64,000 bases of DNA, taken from assembly GCF_001606025.1 (NCBI RefSeq), contig NZ_CP014945.1, forward strand, positions 1,550,001 through 1,614,000. The letters are read 5' to 3'. Positions 54,642 to 63,984 of the stretch are shown here, piece after piece. The first letter of the stretch is position 1, and each line of letters opens with the position of its first letter. The notes under the pieces were generated by a model, which saw nothing but the letters and a program-made list of their open reading frames with translations, made no database searches and had not been told where the DNA came from. The translations under genes and the position numbers were made by a program. The DNA is from Psychrobacter alimentarius (lineage in GTDB: Bacteria > Pseudomonadota > Gammaproteobacteria > Pseudomonadales > Moraxellaceae).

Positions 54642-54670
54642 AAAAAAGCATCCAAATTGGATGCTTTTTT
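54642..54670. terminator. Bidirectional terminator between recD and hpt
   Basis: AAAAAAGCATCCAA / TTGGATGCTTTTTT is a perfect 14-base stem, with A and T tracts on both sides. It lies 36 bases after recD and 19 bases after the convergent phosphoribosyltransferase gene, so it serves both. Confidence 0.9.
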
Positions 54671-54688
54671 AGAATTCAGATATAAGCG

Positions 54689-55252
54689 TTACACTTTATC
54701 TTCTTTAATTGCATAGATGCCAGGCAAATGGCGCAAGTAACCATGAAAATCCATACCACAGCCATAAACATAGCGGTCTGCAACATTGATACCCACAAAA
54801 TCTACCTCAAAATCTGCGACTTTACGATCGTGTTCTTTATTGAGTAAGACACAAGATTCAATCGATAAAGGTTTTTCTTTGCTCAGCTCTTCAACGACTG
54901 CTTTTAAAGTAATACCTTCATCAAAAATATCATCAATCAGCAATACGTGCTCGTTTTCGATACTGACATCAGGTTTGAATTTCCAATCGAGTTCGCTGGT
55001 GCCTTCGTTGTCGCGATAGCGCGATGCATGAATATAATGCATACGATGGTAGAACGTCAGATGAGTCAATAATTGACCAGCTGGGATAAGTCCACCATTC
55101 ATTACAACCATTACAATTGGGTTTAAGCCCGCATAATGTAGGTTGAGTTGAGCAGCAAGACGCTCATAAGCAGCAGCAACTTCGATACTACTAATAAGGC
55201 ACTCTGAATTACGCAGGGTTTTTTCTATTTCTTGATTACTAATTTGGGTCAT
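54689..55252 (-). CDS. hpt: Hypoxanthine(-guanine) phosphoribosyltransferase
   Basis: A 187-residue purine salvage enzyme making IMP/GMP from base and PRPP. The PRPP-binding motif HVLLIDDIFDEGITLKAV is at about residues 101-118; PIVMVVMNGGLIPAGQLLTH matches the N-terminal flexible loop region and VDFVGINVADRYVYGCGMDF the base-binding C-terminal hood. It resembles the long HPRT-like form found in Pseudomonas and Moraxellaceae. It converges on recD. Confidence 0.9.
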   Translation of the reverse strand: MTQISNQEIEKTLRNSECLISSIEVAAAYERLAAQLNLHYAGLNPIVMVVMNGGLIPAGQLLTHLTFYHRMHYIHASRYRDNEGTSELDWKFKPDVSIENEHVLLIDDIFDEGITLKAVVEELSKEKPLSIESCVLLNKEHDRKVADFEVDFVGINVADRYVYGCGMDFHGYLRHLPGIYAIKEDKV

Positions 55253-55342
55253 GATTTGCGCCTTGGATAAAAGTGCCGCCTATTTTAGCAAATTTTAGTA
55301 AATTTGCCCAACATTACAGTCCTAATAAAAACGACCTATCGG

Positions 55343-56014
55343 TTATTCTGATTTTTCTATGATAAAAGGACGGTAGTAGTCTGCCAAACGATTCAAAGAG
55401 CGATCTGGTAAGTCAGGTAGAAGTTTATTAAGTGCCATGTTCATACCTTTATCAATAGCCGCTTTCGCAACGGGCACGGACTTACGCTTAATCATACCCA
55501 GTTTCAACGTCTCAGCATAACGGCTGATAAAGTGCGTGAGCGTTTCTTCATTCATCGTTTCAAGCGCAGTCTTAAATGCTTTCACGTCTACGTGTTCAGG
55601 TGTGATAGCGGCGAAACCTGTATTAACAGTTTTGGCATCTGCATCAGACAACTTAAATCCCACACGTTTTATGCCGTCATTATCGATAAATGTTGCTCTG
55701 TCTCTCAAAAAATGAAAACTTGGCATCACTTCTTCGTTGCTTTCTTTACCCAGTAAAATGTTGAGTAGGGTATCGGTTGAGCGTTCAATCATAGTGACAA
55801 TTTTGCGCATAGCAGCTTGACGCTCAGGATTGGGAATAATTTCAACCAAACCTACCAAGAGATTATCAATCAGATCCCGCGCTGTTTGGTGAGTAAGGGC
55901 ATCACGATAAGGGTAATAATCTACCTGTTCATTTGAAGCAACGACTTGTTCGGCCTCGCTGATTAATGCTTTTAATTTATCTGAAGGTACGAATCCAAAA
56001 TAATATGCCATCAT
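55343..56014 (-). CDS. Conserved hypothetical alpha-helical protein
   Basis: A 223-residue soluble, largely helical protein that I cannot place in a family. Notable strings are DALTHQTARDLIDNLLVGLV, FLRDRATFIDNDGIKRVGFK and DKGMNMALNKLLPDLPDRSL. No signal peptide, membrane helix, metal site or nucleotide motif is visible. Two Met codons begin it; the second (56011) would serve as well. It lies 90 bases upstream of hpt on the same strand, so co-transcription is possible. Confidence 0.7.
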   Translation of the reverse strand: MMAYYFGFVPSDKLKALISEAEQVVASNEQVDYYPYRDALTHQTARDLIDNLLVGLVEIIPNPERQAAMRKIVTMIERSTDTLLNILLGKESNEEVMPSFHFLRDRATFIDNDGIKRVGFKLSDADAKTVNTGFAAITPEHVDVKAFKTALETMNEETLTHFISRYAETLKLGMIKRKSVPVAKAAIDKGMNMALNKLLPDLPDRSLNRLADYYRPFIIEKSE

Positions 56015-56312
56015 GCTTCCTTTATTTGTTGTTTTTAATGCCTTACCAACGTTACATTCTTGGTCAAATCAGTTACTATTTAAAAAGAATACCAAACAAA
56101 GGCTCATCGTAATACATGCTAATCACTTGTGTGCTTCAATTATGAAATGCAGGGCTTTGTTGAATATAGCCAGTATTGCGATATTTTTACGATTTATCTA
56201 ATAACCGATGAGCCGAACCATTCACCGCACACTAATTTAGCATATTTTTTATATTCTAATTTAAAAAGCTTGAACTTATAAGGCTAACTAATACTTATCT
56301 AGGGAGAGATAA

Positions 56313-57992
56313 ATGAATAGTGCTATTGTACTGTTATTTGGCGTTGCCGCTATGCTATGCGGCTACTTGTTTTATTCAAAGTTTATCGCCACTAAAATTT
56401 TGGCATTAGACAACAGTCGTCCCACGCCAGCTCATACGATGAAAGATGGCGTAGATTACGTTCCCACCAATAAGTACGTATTATGGGGTCACCATTTTAC
56501 CTCAGTAGCAGGGGCAGCACCAATCATCGGTCCTGCTATTGCTGTGATCTGGGGCTGGGTGCCAGCCATCATTTGGGTAGTACTGGGCACCATTTTTATG
56601 GCTGGTGTCCACGATATGTCAGCCATTTGGGCAAGTATGCGTAATAAAGGCCAATCGATTGGTTCTATCGCTGGTACTGTAATGGGTACACGTGTGCGCA
56701 GTTTGATGATGATTGTCATTTTTTTACTCCTACTGATGGTAAACGCCGTATTCGGTGTTGCTATCGCTAATATGATGATAAAAACGCCTTCAGCGGTATT
56801 GCCTGTGTGGGGCGCACTCATTGTTGCCTTCATCATTGGTCAGTGTATCTATCGCTATAAGATGAATCTGCTTTGGGTATCAATCATTGGTGTCACGGCT
56901 TTATACGGACTTATTTATCTTGGCCCCATGTTCCCAATTGTGTTACCTGAGACTGTTTTCGGTTTGCCTGATAATGCCGTATGGATTCTGATTTTATTCG
57001 GTTATGCGGCAGTTGCGTCTTTATTGCCAGTATGGATGCTGCTGCAACCACGCGATTACATCAATGGCTTGCAGTTATTTGTCGGTTTGATTTTATTGTA
57101 CGCAGCCATTTTTATTGCGACGCCAGATATTGTCGCGCCAGCCATCAACACAGCATTACCCGTTGGCACACCGTCACTGATGCCATTGTTGTTTGTGACG
57201 ATTGCCTGCGGTGCTATTTCAGGCTTCCATGGATTGGTGGCAACAGGTACCACGTCCAAGCAGATTGATAAAGAAGAAGATGCTCGGTTCGTTGGTTACT
57301 TTGGTGCATTTGGTGAGGGTATGCTTGCGCTGGGTGCCATACTTGCTGCCACGGCAGGTTTTGCCACACTGGCTGATTGGCAAGCGGTTTATCAAAAATT
57401 CGGCGATGGTTCTATCGGTGCCTTTATTGATGGTGGCGCTACCATCCTAAATGCCGGGGTTGGCATTGACTTAGTGTTATCGCAAACGATGCTGACAGTC
57501 ATGGCAGCACTATTTGCCGGTACTACTATGGACACTGGGGTGCGTTTGCAGCGTTATATTTTTCAAGAGTTTGGAGAGTTTTATAACTTGCCAGCATTGA
57601 ACAAAGGGGTTGTCGCAACGTTACTTGCAGTCGGAAGCTGTTTGTTATTGGCGTTTGGCGCAGGTGGTATCGATGGTGCAGGCGGTATGATTATTTGGCC
57701 ACTATTTGGTACAACCAATCAATTAATGGCCGCATTGACCTTAATGATTGTCACCGTGATTTTATTACGTAAGGGCAAGCCTGTCTGGTATACCTTGGCA
57801 CCATTGACGTTCTTACTGGTCATGACGGTCTTCGCACTACTCATTCAGCTCAAAACTTTCTTCACTGATGGTAATTGGCTGCTCATCATTATGGATATCA
57901 TTATTTTGATAGCAACCATTTTGGTGACGTTTGAGAGTCTGTCGGTATTGCGCAAAGAATGGACAATACACAAAGGTAAAAGCGATACCTAA
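56313..57992 (+). CDS. cstA: CstA family carbon-starvation transporter
   Basis: A 559-residue polytopic membrane protein with about 15 segments, the short CstA form (Escherichia coli CstA has 701). Signatures include the conserved DGVDYVPTNKYVLWGHHFTS, VAGAAPIIGPAIAVIWGW, MAGVHDMSAIWASMRNKGQS, FHGLVATGTTSKQ, FAGTTMDTGVRLQRYIFQEF and WPLFGTTNQLMAALTLM. CstA proteins import pyruvate or peptides under carbon limitation. A GGGAGAGATAA sequence precedes the ATG. A terminator separates it from the small Cys-Cys protein and the ArsA-like gene downstream on the same strand. Confidence 0.94.
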   Translation: MNSAIVLLFGVAAMLCGYLFYSKFIATKILALDNSRPTPAHTMKDGVDYVPTNKYVLWGHHFTSVAGAAPIIGPAIAVIWGWVPAIIWVVLGTIFMAGVHDMSAIWASMRNKGQSIGSIAGTVMGTRVRSLMMIVIFLLLLMVNAVFGVAIANMMIKTPSAVLPVWGALIVAFIIGQCIYRYKMNLLWVSIIGVTALYGLIYLGPMFPIVLPETVFGLPDNAVWILILFGYAAVASLLPVWMLLQPRDYINGLQLFVGLILLYAAIFIATPDIVAPAINTALPVGTPSLMPLLFVTIACGAISGFHGLVATGTTSKQIDKEEDARFVGYFGAFGEGMLALGAILAATAGFATLADWQAVYQKFGDGSIGAFIDGGATILNAGVGIDLVLSQTMLTVMAALFAGTTMDTGVRLQRYIFQEFGEFYNLPALNKGVVATLLAVGSCLLLAFGAGGIDGAGGMIIWPLFGTTNQLMAALTLMIVTVILLRKGKPVWYTLAPLTFLLVMTVFALLIQLKTFFTDGNWLLIIMDIIILIATILVTFESLSVLRKEWTIHKGKSDT

Positions 57993-58020
57993 ACTCTATA
58001 AATAGTAAATGAAGCAAAAG

Positions 58021-58049
58021 AACGCTAGCAGCAATTGCTGGCGTTTTTT
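58021..58049 (+). terminator. Terminator after cstA
   Basis: ACGCTAGCA / TGCTGGCGT with one G-T pair and a short GCAAT loop region, followed by six T. It is 29 bases after the cstA stop and 68 bases before the next ATG, so the small Cys-Cys gene depends on read-through or its own promoter. Confidence 0.8.
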
Positions 58050-58116
58050 ATATCGTGTAGGCATGATAGATTAAAGATAAGTCAATGTAAAAAAACATGC
58101 AAGAGAACAGATAATT

Positions 58117-58410
58117 ATGGAAAATACAAATACACCAAAGGATCATGCAGATATAGAACCATGGTGGCAGCGCTTTGTGGCTGGGCTCAATGAGTTTTAT
58201 CATGCCCCTTATCGCCAAACGATGGCGCGCGCTGTCCGCGATGAAGAAGATTTTTTTATGCTGCTGCTGTTTGCCGAGAGTTTGGGGATTGATAATCCTG
58301 CCAGCTTTTATACTTTGGAGCTGCAACCACTATTTTTAGAGAATTTCCACGAATGGCATACACGCATGGGTATGGACAGATGTCCTTTTGATCATGTTGG
58401 TTGCTGTTAA
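58117..58410 (+). CDS. cory-CC-star-like small protein ending in Cys-Cys
   Basis: A 97-residue soluble protein. It has WWQRFVAGLNEFYHAPYRQT, the helix DEEDFFMLLLFAESLGID, NPASFYTLELQPLFLENFHE, and a C-terminus MGMDRCPFDHVGCC that stops directly after two cysteines (Cys89, 96, 97). This matches what I recall of the NCBI-named 'cory-CC-star' family. The acidic and His residues near the end plus three Cys suggest a metal or metalloid ligand or a redox site; that is inference. It precedes the ArsA-like ATPase by 38 bases and is probably co-transcribed with it. Confidence 0.75.
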   Translation: MENTNTPKDHADIEPWWQRFVAGLNEFYHAPYRQTMARAVRDEEDFFMLLLFAESLGIDNPASFYTLELQPLFLENFHEWHTRMGMDRCPFDHVGCC

Positions 58411-58448
58411 TTGCATCAACAACTGTTGTAAATTGATAAAAATGAGAA

Positions 58449-59486
58449 ATGAGTATGGCGTTACAACCTCTACCGACTCTAGTCGAACAATTAAAAACGC
58501 AGCCTATTATATTTATTGGTGGAAAGGGCGGTGTGGGCAAAACCACCACCGCTGCGGCACTTGCCAGCTATTATGCCAGCCAACACCAAAAGACGCTAAT
58601 TGTCTCAACCGATCCTGCCCACAGTTTGGGTGATGTACTGAACGTACAATTAACCAATGAAAAAATCGCGATCAATCCTTATCTGGATGCCATTGAGCTC
58701 AATCCTGATGTCATCGTTGACGCACATTTCGCTCAAGTTGAGCGTACGATAAAATCTTATGCCAATCCTGATATGATGCCAAAAATTCGTGAACATTTGC
58801 GTTTGTCAAAGTCAGCACCTGGCGCGCAAGAAGCCGCTATGCTTGAATCTATGTGTCAGCATTTGGTCACGGCAGCTGATGAACATTATGAGCATATTAT
58901 CTTTGACACAGCACCGACCGGACATACGCTACGGTTACTGGTATTACCAGAGATGATGGGCGCGTGGACGGATGGACTGCTTGCCCAGCAGCGCAGGCAA
59001 TCTAAGCTGCGCTCAGTATCACTACATTTGGATAATAGTGGTCAAAAAAGCCTCCAGCAAAAAAACGAGATTGCCAACCCATTTGCTCCAAAAAAACAAG
59101 ACCGCTGGGAGCAAGCCGTCTCTGTGCTAGAAAAGCGCAAACAGCTGTTTCGACAGGCAGGGGTACTGCTACATGATCGTACGCAGACCGCTATTGTATT
59201 GGTTATGACCGCTGATGTACTCCCATTGGCTGAGACCAAGCGCGCCATAGAACAGTTGGAAGAGAGTAAGCTCACGCCAGCTGCAATCGTCGTCAATCAG
59301 CTCATAGCACCAGCCCAATCTGATGCGTTTTGGCGTCATCGGGCTGATCGTCAGCAGCAATTGATGCAAGATATCGAAAATAATTTTTCTAAATATCCCT
59401 TGTATCCAATCTATCTACAACAAACCGATGTACGCGGTACGGACGCCTTGAGCAATTTATTAATCACTAGTTTGCGCGCTCATTAG
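58449..59486 (+). CDS. ArsA/Get3 (TRC40) family ATPase
   Basis: A 345-residue single-domain ATPase of the ArsA/Get3 family. The deviant Walker A GGKGGVGKTTTAAAL is at residues 24-38, the switch I region has STDPAHSLGDVLNV, and IIFDTAPTGHTLRLLVLPEM is switch II. PLAETKRAIEQLEE and the A-loop-like AIVVNQLIAP follow. It has one ATPase unit, not the two of plasmid ArsA, and I see no clear ArsA metalloid-binding Cys triad. No arsB, arsR or tail-anchored substrate gene is near, so arsenic resistance is not supported. Its 3' end overlaps the convergent DUF3482 gene by 20 bases. Confidence 0.93.
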   Translation: MSMALQPLPTLVEQLKTQPIIFIGGKGGVGKTTTAAALASYYASQHQKTLIVSTDPAHSLGDVLNVQLTNEKIAINPYLDAIELNPDVIVDAHFAQVERTIKSYANPDMMPKIREHLRLSKSAPGAQEAAMLESMCQHLVTAADEHYEHIIFDTAPTGHTLRLLVLPEMMGAWTDGLLAQQRRQSKLRSVSLHLDNSGQKSLQQKNEIANPFAPKKQDRWEQAVSVLEKRKQLFRQAGVLLHDRTQTAIVLVMTADVLPLAETKRAIEQLEESKLTPAAIVVNQLIAPAQSDAFWRHRADRQQQLMQDIENNFSKYPLYPIYLQQTDVRGTDALSNLLITSLRAH

Positions 59487-61140
59487 ATTGTAACTTTGCA
59501 GACAATGACCATGCCGTATCCGCTCGCAGCAGCTGTGCTTGTTCTGATTTACCACTACTAAGCGATGACCATTGCGGTTTGCCACGCGCTTTTTTTAACT
59601 CACTTGGCAATTTATGCGTGGGCCATGGCGTGATTGAGCGACTTGTTTCATCTGTACTATCATCGTTAGCTGCTGAGTCAGATGATTCAAAGGTTTTTGT
59701 CTCGCCTTTATATAAAAGCTGTGTCGCATCGGTTGCGGCATGTCCGCGATGGCGTAGGGCAGTGAGCAAGTCTATCGCACGCGTGGCGAGCAATGTCAGT
59801 GTTGCAGGATCAATGTATAAGCGTTTTACGCCCGTAATCTTGTCGGCAATACTGCTGGTGTTAGACAATAACCCGCCTGCGATACCGCCGATTGCCGCGC
59901 CCAGTCCTAGCGTTGTGCCCAATGCAGCAGCATCAATCCCCAATCCCAATAATGCACCAGCAGCAGCACCTGATGTGGTGCGAATGCCATAGCTTTTTAA
60001 AAGTTCAGGATCGAATGGATCTTGCTGATACGCTTGCAATTCAAGTGGGGTCGCTGCTACTGCATTGTCATAAAATTTGTATAAATTGAGCAGGCTGTGC
60101 TGCATGGTACGCTCGCTTTGTCTCACTGCTTCCTGCATTTGCTGTAACACAGGCATTGGGTCATCATCTTCGTCAATCTCACGTACAAAAGCGGCCACAT
60201 TCAACAAAAAATCTGCAATGATAATATTGGCCTCATCATGCAGTTGTGCCCAATTTTCAGCACGTTGCGCCATCAGTTGCTCAAGTCGCTCAGAGTGAGT
60301 GAGCATGGTGGCGAGGTTTTGCCATAAGCGCATTTCATCCTCAAACTCAAACGCCACCGAATCAAAGCGTGTTGAGATGTGCAGATTGCGTCTTGCCAGC
60401 ATGGTCTGCCAATCATCAATATTGGCATCTTGGCTGTCAGTGAAGTTAAATACAGGCATAACAGGAATGGCGGCCCAAGATAAAATCGCCAGCTCGTCTT
60501 TGTATTTACCCAGCACGGGCTCACGGGCATCGACGACATAAATCGCCATATCACTTGCCAGCAATTGCCGAACCACTTTGGCTTCTTGACTATAATCATA
60601 ACCTTGCGCGTCGTAACCATAAGCCGCACCATCATCTGACGCTTGGGCGATATCTGCTGCCAAAAACTGCTGTAAGCGCTCGATACCATCGCGGCGACTG
60701 GCAGTATTGTCTTCCAGCCAGTCCATCAGCCCTGAGGCATCCTCTAAACCAGGCGTATCGTATAAGGTTACCAGCACTTCACCGGTTTGACTGTCGGTCA
60801 GCTGGGCACGCTCAACATGCCGCGTGGTTGCCGCTTCATTTTTCACTTCACCAAAATAAACGTCTCGTAATAGGGTACGCAGGATGGAGGTTTTACCTGT
60901 GTTGGTGTGACCAACGACCGTCAGCTTTAGTGACTCACCACTCGCGATGGTTTTCTTAAGAGGCACAGTACTCGGGTCTGGCTCTTCACTTAATTTCTGT
61001 GGGTTTTGTGGGTGCGGTGCTGACTCAGCATTGATGATAGGCGCTGTTTCATAAGCCTTGTCGGCAAATAGACCCGCAGGTTTATTATTCTCACGATTGT
61101 CATAGCTATTATCGCGATTTTGTTTATTGTCATGGTTCAT
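59467..61140 (-). CDS. GTPase with DUF3482 domain
   Basis: A 557-residue protein. After a disordered, Asn/Pro-rich 70-residue start comes a TRAFAC-class G domain: P-loop VVGHTNTGKTSILRTLLRD at about 76-94, switch region ATTRHVERAQL, G3 motif LYDTPGLEDASG, and a possible G4-like VFNFTDSQD. Residues about 300-470 are the DUF3482 part, with the glycine-rich amphipathic hairpin AGALLGLGIDAAALGTTLGL and GGIAGGLLSNTSS that could insert into membrane. It is convergent with the ArsA-like gene. DUF3482 and DUF2868 genes commonly sit together, as here. Confidence 0.88.
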   Translation of the reverse strand: MNHDNKQNRDNSYDNRENNKPAGLFADKAYETAPIINAESAPHPQNPQKLSEEPDPSTVPLKKTIASGESLKLTVVGHTNTGKTSILRTLLRDVYFGEVKNEAATTRHVERAQLTDSQTGEVLVTLYDTPGLEDASGLMDWLEDNTASRRDGIERLQQFLAADIAQASDDGAAYGYDAQGYDYSQEAKVVRQLLASDMAIYVVDAREPVLGKYKDELAILSWAAIPVMPVFNFTDSQDANIDDWQTMLARRNLHISTRFDSVAFEFEDEMRLWQNLATMLTHSERLEQLMAQRAENWAQLHDEANIIIADFLLNVAAFVREIDEDDDPMPVLQQMQEAVRQSERTMQHSLLNLYKFYDNAVAATPLELQAYQQDPFDPELLKSYGIRTTSGAAAGALLGLGIDAAALGTTLGLGAAIGGIAGGLLSNTSSIADKITGVKRLYIDPATLTLLATRAIDLLTALRHRGHAATDATQLLYKGETKTFESSDSAANDDSTDETSRSITPWPTHKLPSELKKARGKPQWSSLSSGKSEQAQLLRADTAWSLSAKLQSNERAN

Positions 61141-61246
61141 ACTAGCGTCTTATATCAGTGAGTAACGTTCAAAAAGCATAAAAAACATAATAGTAGCTGT
61201 TTATGGTAAATAAGTCAGGCTTGGTATCGGTATTCATACACAATCG

Positions 61247-62233
61247 TCAATGGGTTTTAGACTCGGTAGCACTGGGCGGATAAAACAGCACTTTGAGTTT
61301 TTTCTTAATGCCTTTGACTCGAAAAAACCGTAGCCACATCCGGTAAAACACACCAAAAATTAAGCCGATAATATGATCATGACTGTCTTCACCAACGGCA
61401 CCATATTTTACCGGATTATTGACCGTGTCTTCCTCTACATACGTCCCAAACCATCGATCAAAAATAATGAGTACCCCGCCATAATTTTGATCAATGTACG
61501 CACCATTGGTACCATGATGAGCGCGATGATTGGATGGCGTGTCAAAAACATATTCAACCCATTTTGGGAATTTGCCCACTGTTTCGGTATGAATAAAAAA
61601 CTGGTAAATCAGATCTAACGCATAAAGGAAAAATACCCATACTGGATGTACGCCAAGTATCATCAGTGGTACAAAGAATACCCACCAACCGGTGACTGAA
61701 TACAAAAGGCTTTGGCGCATGGCGGTAGAGAGGTTCATATGGTCATCAGAATGATGCACGACATGGGCCGACCAAAACCAATTGACTCGATGTGAGGCGC
61801 GGTGAAACCAGTAATAGCTAAATTCAACCGCGATGAATATCGGAATGGCGGTCAGCAAGGTCACCTCAATAGTAAACAAGCGATATTGATATAACCACAA
61901 GCAAATAGGTAAAACGATGAGCGCTTGCACAATCAGCTCAAAACCCAAGTAAGAACCGCCTAAACTAAAATTGGTCATCGCACGGCGCCAGCTAAAGCTT
62001 TTGCCATTGCCACGCTTGGACTGATAAAACCACTCGGCTAAAAACAGCAGAAAAAAGGGCCCGCCAGCGAGCGGCAGTAACCATTCTTGCCAGTGCCCAG
62101 GTAAAATACTACTCAATATTGGCTGCCAAGATTCAGGAGAGATGGCCACTATATGCTGGTTCAACGTATTTTTATAGTCATCCAATATCTGACCGTACTG
62201 ACCTAGGGTCATAAGATTGTTATCTGCTGCCAT
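61247..62233 (-). CDS. Sterol desaturase/fatty acid hydroxylase family membrane enzyme
   Basis: A 328-residue membrane di-iron oxygenase. The His clusters are YYWFHRASHRVNWFW (HxxxH), WSAHVVHHSDDHMN (HxxHH) and PSNHRAHHGTN (HxxHH), as in the ERG3/FA hydroxylase superfamily. About five hydrophobic segments surround them. Bacterial members hydroxylate or cleave lipids. It sits between the DUF3482 and DUF2868 genes on the same strand, 106 and 134 bases from them; whether it is functionally tied to them is unknown. Confidence 0.92.
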   Translation of the reverse strand: MAADNNLMTLGQYGQILDDYKNTLNQHIVAISPESWQPILSSILPGHWQEWLLPLAGGPFFLLFLAEWFYQSKRGNGKSFSWRRAMTNFSLGGSYLGFELIVQALIVLPICLWLYQYRLFTIEVTLLTAIPIFIAVEFSYYWFHRASHRVNWFWSAHVVHHSDDHMNLSTAMRQSLLYSVTGWWVFFVPLMILGVHPVWVFFLYALDLIYQFFIHTETVGKFPKWVEYVFDTPSNHRAHHGTNGAYIDQNYGGVLIIFDRWFGTYVEEDTVNNPVKYGAVGEDSHDHIIGLIFGVFYRMWLRFFRVKGIKKKLKVLFYPPSATESKTH

Positions 62234-62367
62234 GCTGGACTCCTATCCACTATATCGTCAATGCACTATAAACATTCCTTGTTATGTCAGTATGATACTA
62301 AACTTATGAATCAGCATGGATAAAAATGGTGTTCTGTCAGTTCTTATCGGTGATATCAAAAAATTGT

Positions 62368-63777
62368 CTACAGGTTACGATCAACAACGGTACCACCAAC
62401 GTGACTGTCAGGATTGACAAGGCCTATTTTTCGAGCAGAAAGGGCGGTTTGCCACTGCTGATAACGCACGTTGTTAGGATCGTCTGGTGATATGGATATG
62501 TCAGCACCAATAGGACTACTTCCTAGTAATTGTACAATCAACCCCTCTGTCGCATGACTGGCGATTTGATCGAGCTTGCGAAGGGTACCACGGTCGGGCA
62601 GCGCGCTTTCATGAATGCCCAATAACACCTGTACCGGATGCCTGTCCAAATAAGACGTGAGCCTTGCCATATCATCACGGTCATCGATAATGCCAAAATT
62701 TTCGACCTCAAATTTATCATTGAAATGAGTATCCAAACCCAATTGCCACCAATCATCCTGATCTGATGGGTATTCAAGCAAGGCAACCAGTTTTTTGCCC
62801 GCACTGATCGTTGCTGTTGGCGCGATGGGCGCTGGTGCTTCTTTAAAATCATCGGCATCCACCACCTGACGCTGCCAAAAGTTCAAAATCTTTTGATAAT
62901 AGGGCAGTTTGATATCCAAGCGCATTTTTTTGCGGCGGAACATGAGCGCACAAAATGACCATGCAATCGCACGCGGCACGATACCGTACATCAGCAAGCT
63001 ACCGACAAGCAAACTTGCCCATTGACGCGCAACAGACAACGGCATCGCCTCTGTTACCAAGCGGCTTTGGACGATAGCAGTGCTGTCAGGAACCTCAAAT
63101 CCCACCATACTTGGCAACCAGCCAAGCACTCGCGTTAAGGTAATCAGCGCCTGATCAGAGAGTAAGGTGGACTCCCAGCTAAAGCTATATTGCCTTACCA
63201 CGAGCAAAAATATGATCGCAAAAAGCATGCCGGTTAACGTGGCGAGCCATAACTGGTGGCTGAACTTGCCCAAATACCATCGCATACCGCTGTGATACAA
63301 TTGGCGCTCATATAAATCAACGGCGGCGATAGTGACATCATCCTTGCCGCGTATAAGATAACTGGGACTCACGAAATTGGCGAACCAATTTGAGGATTGT
63401 TTGCCTTGATTGATGAGTGCCATTACCAGCCAGCCGACCAGCATCAGGGTATGAAACCCCAGCAAGCAGACCAACACATAAAAGAAATTCACCACATTGC
63501 TCTGTAATAAGGTGAATAGTCCTAAAAACCCTGAAACACACCACAAGATGCTCATGACAATCATGATGCCTTTGATACGACCGTCAATCTTACCGAGCAC
63601 CCGTGCCAATGCACCATTGCTATCAATACGCGCGGCGCGGCGATGCAACTTTTGGAGGGGCTTGCCGTCTTCATTTTTTAGCTTTTCCGTGATGAGTAGC
63701 GGATCAGTGGCAAAGACGTATTGCTCAGTCTCAAGCGTGCGTACCAGCTCAGTCAATTGGTCTTGGGGGGATAGCAT
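62368..63777 (-). CDS. DUF2868 membrane protein
   Basis: A 469-residue protein of the DUF2868 family. After a soluble 65-residue start, membrane helices appear near residues 70-95 (IMIVMSILWCVSGFLGLF), 95-120, 175-195 and 255-280. The region RRAARIDSNGALARVLGKID is a good family marker. The C-terminal 190 residues are soluble, including LVALLEYPSDQDDWWQLGLD and PVQVLLGIHESALPDRGTL, which resembles a small alpha/beta domain. DUF2868 partners DUF3482 GTPases in many Gammaproteobacteria; function unknown. Confidence 0.85.
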   Translation of the reverse strand: MLSPQDQLTELVRTLETEQYVFATDPLLITEKLKNEDGKPLQKLHRRAARIDSNGALARVLGKIDGRIKGIMIVMSILWCVSGFLGLFTLLQSNVVNFFYVLVCLLGFHTLMLVGWLVMALINQGKQSSNWFANFVSPSYLIRGKDDVTIAAVDLYERQLYHSGMRWYLGKFSHQLWLATLTGMLFAIIFLLVVRQYSFSWESTLLSDQALITLTRVLGWLPSMVGFEVPDSTAIVQSRLVTEAMPLSVARQWASLLVGSLLMYGIVPRAIAWSFCALMFRRKKMRLDIKLPYYQKILNFWQRQVVDADDFKEAPAPIAPTATISAGKKLVALLEYPSDQDDWWQLGLDTHFNDKFEVENFGIIDDRDDMARLTSYLDRHPVQVLLGIHESALPDRGTLRKLDQIASHATEGLIVQLLGSSPIGADISISPDDPNNVRYQQWQTALSARKIGLVNPDSHVGGTVVDRNL

Positions 63778-63984
63778 AGGTCGATAACATCCGTATAAAA
63801 GCGTTTATTTGGTAGGCAGTTTTTGAATATTGTAGCCTATATATAATTGCGGTTTTATACCTTTTTGTCATGGTAAATCCAATAAAAATGCGCCAAAATT
63901 GATCATGATAAGACGATATGAATGACAAGTTTCATCAGACGCCATGAACACGCATCACAAAAATAATCAAAAAAAGGAATTGTT

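Noticed and set aside
58449..59486. Arsenic-pump ATPase of an ars operon
   Set aside because: It has one ATPase unit, no visible metalloid Cys triad, and no arsB, arsC, arsD or arsR nearby.
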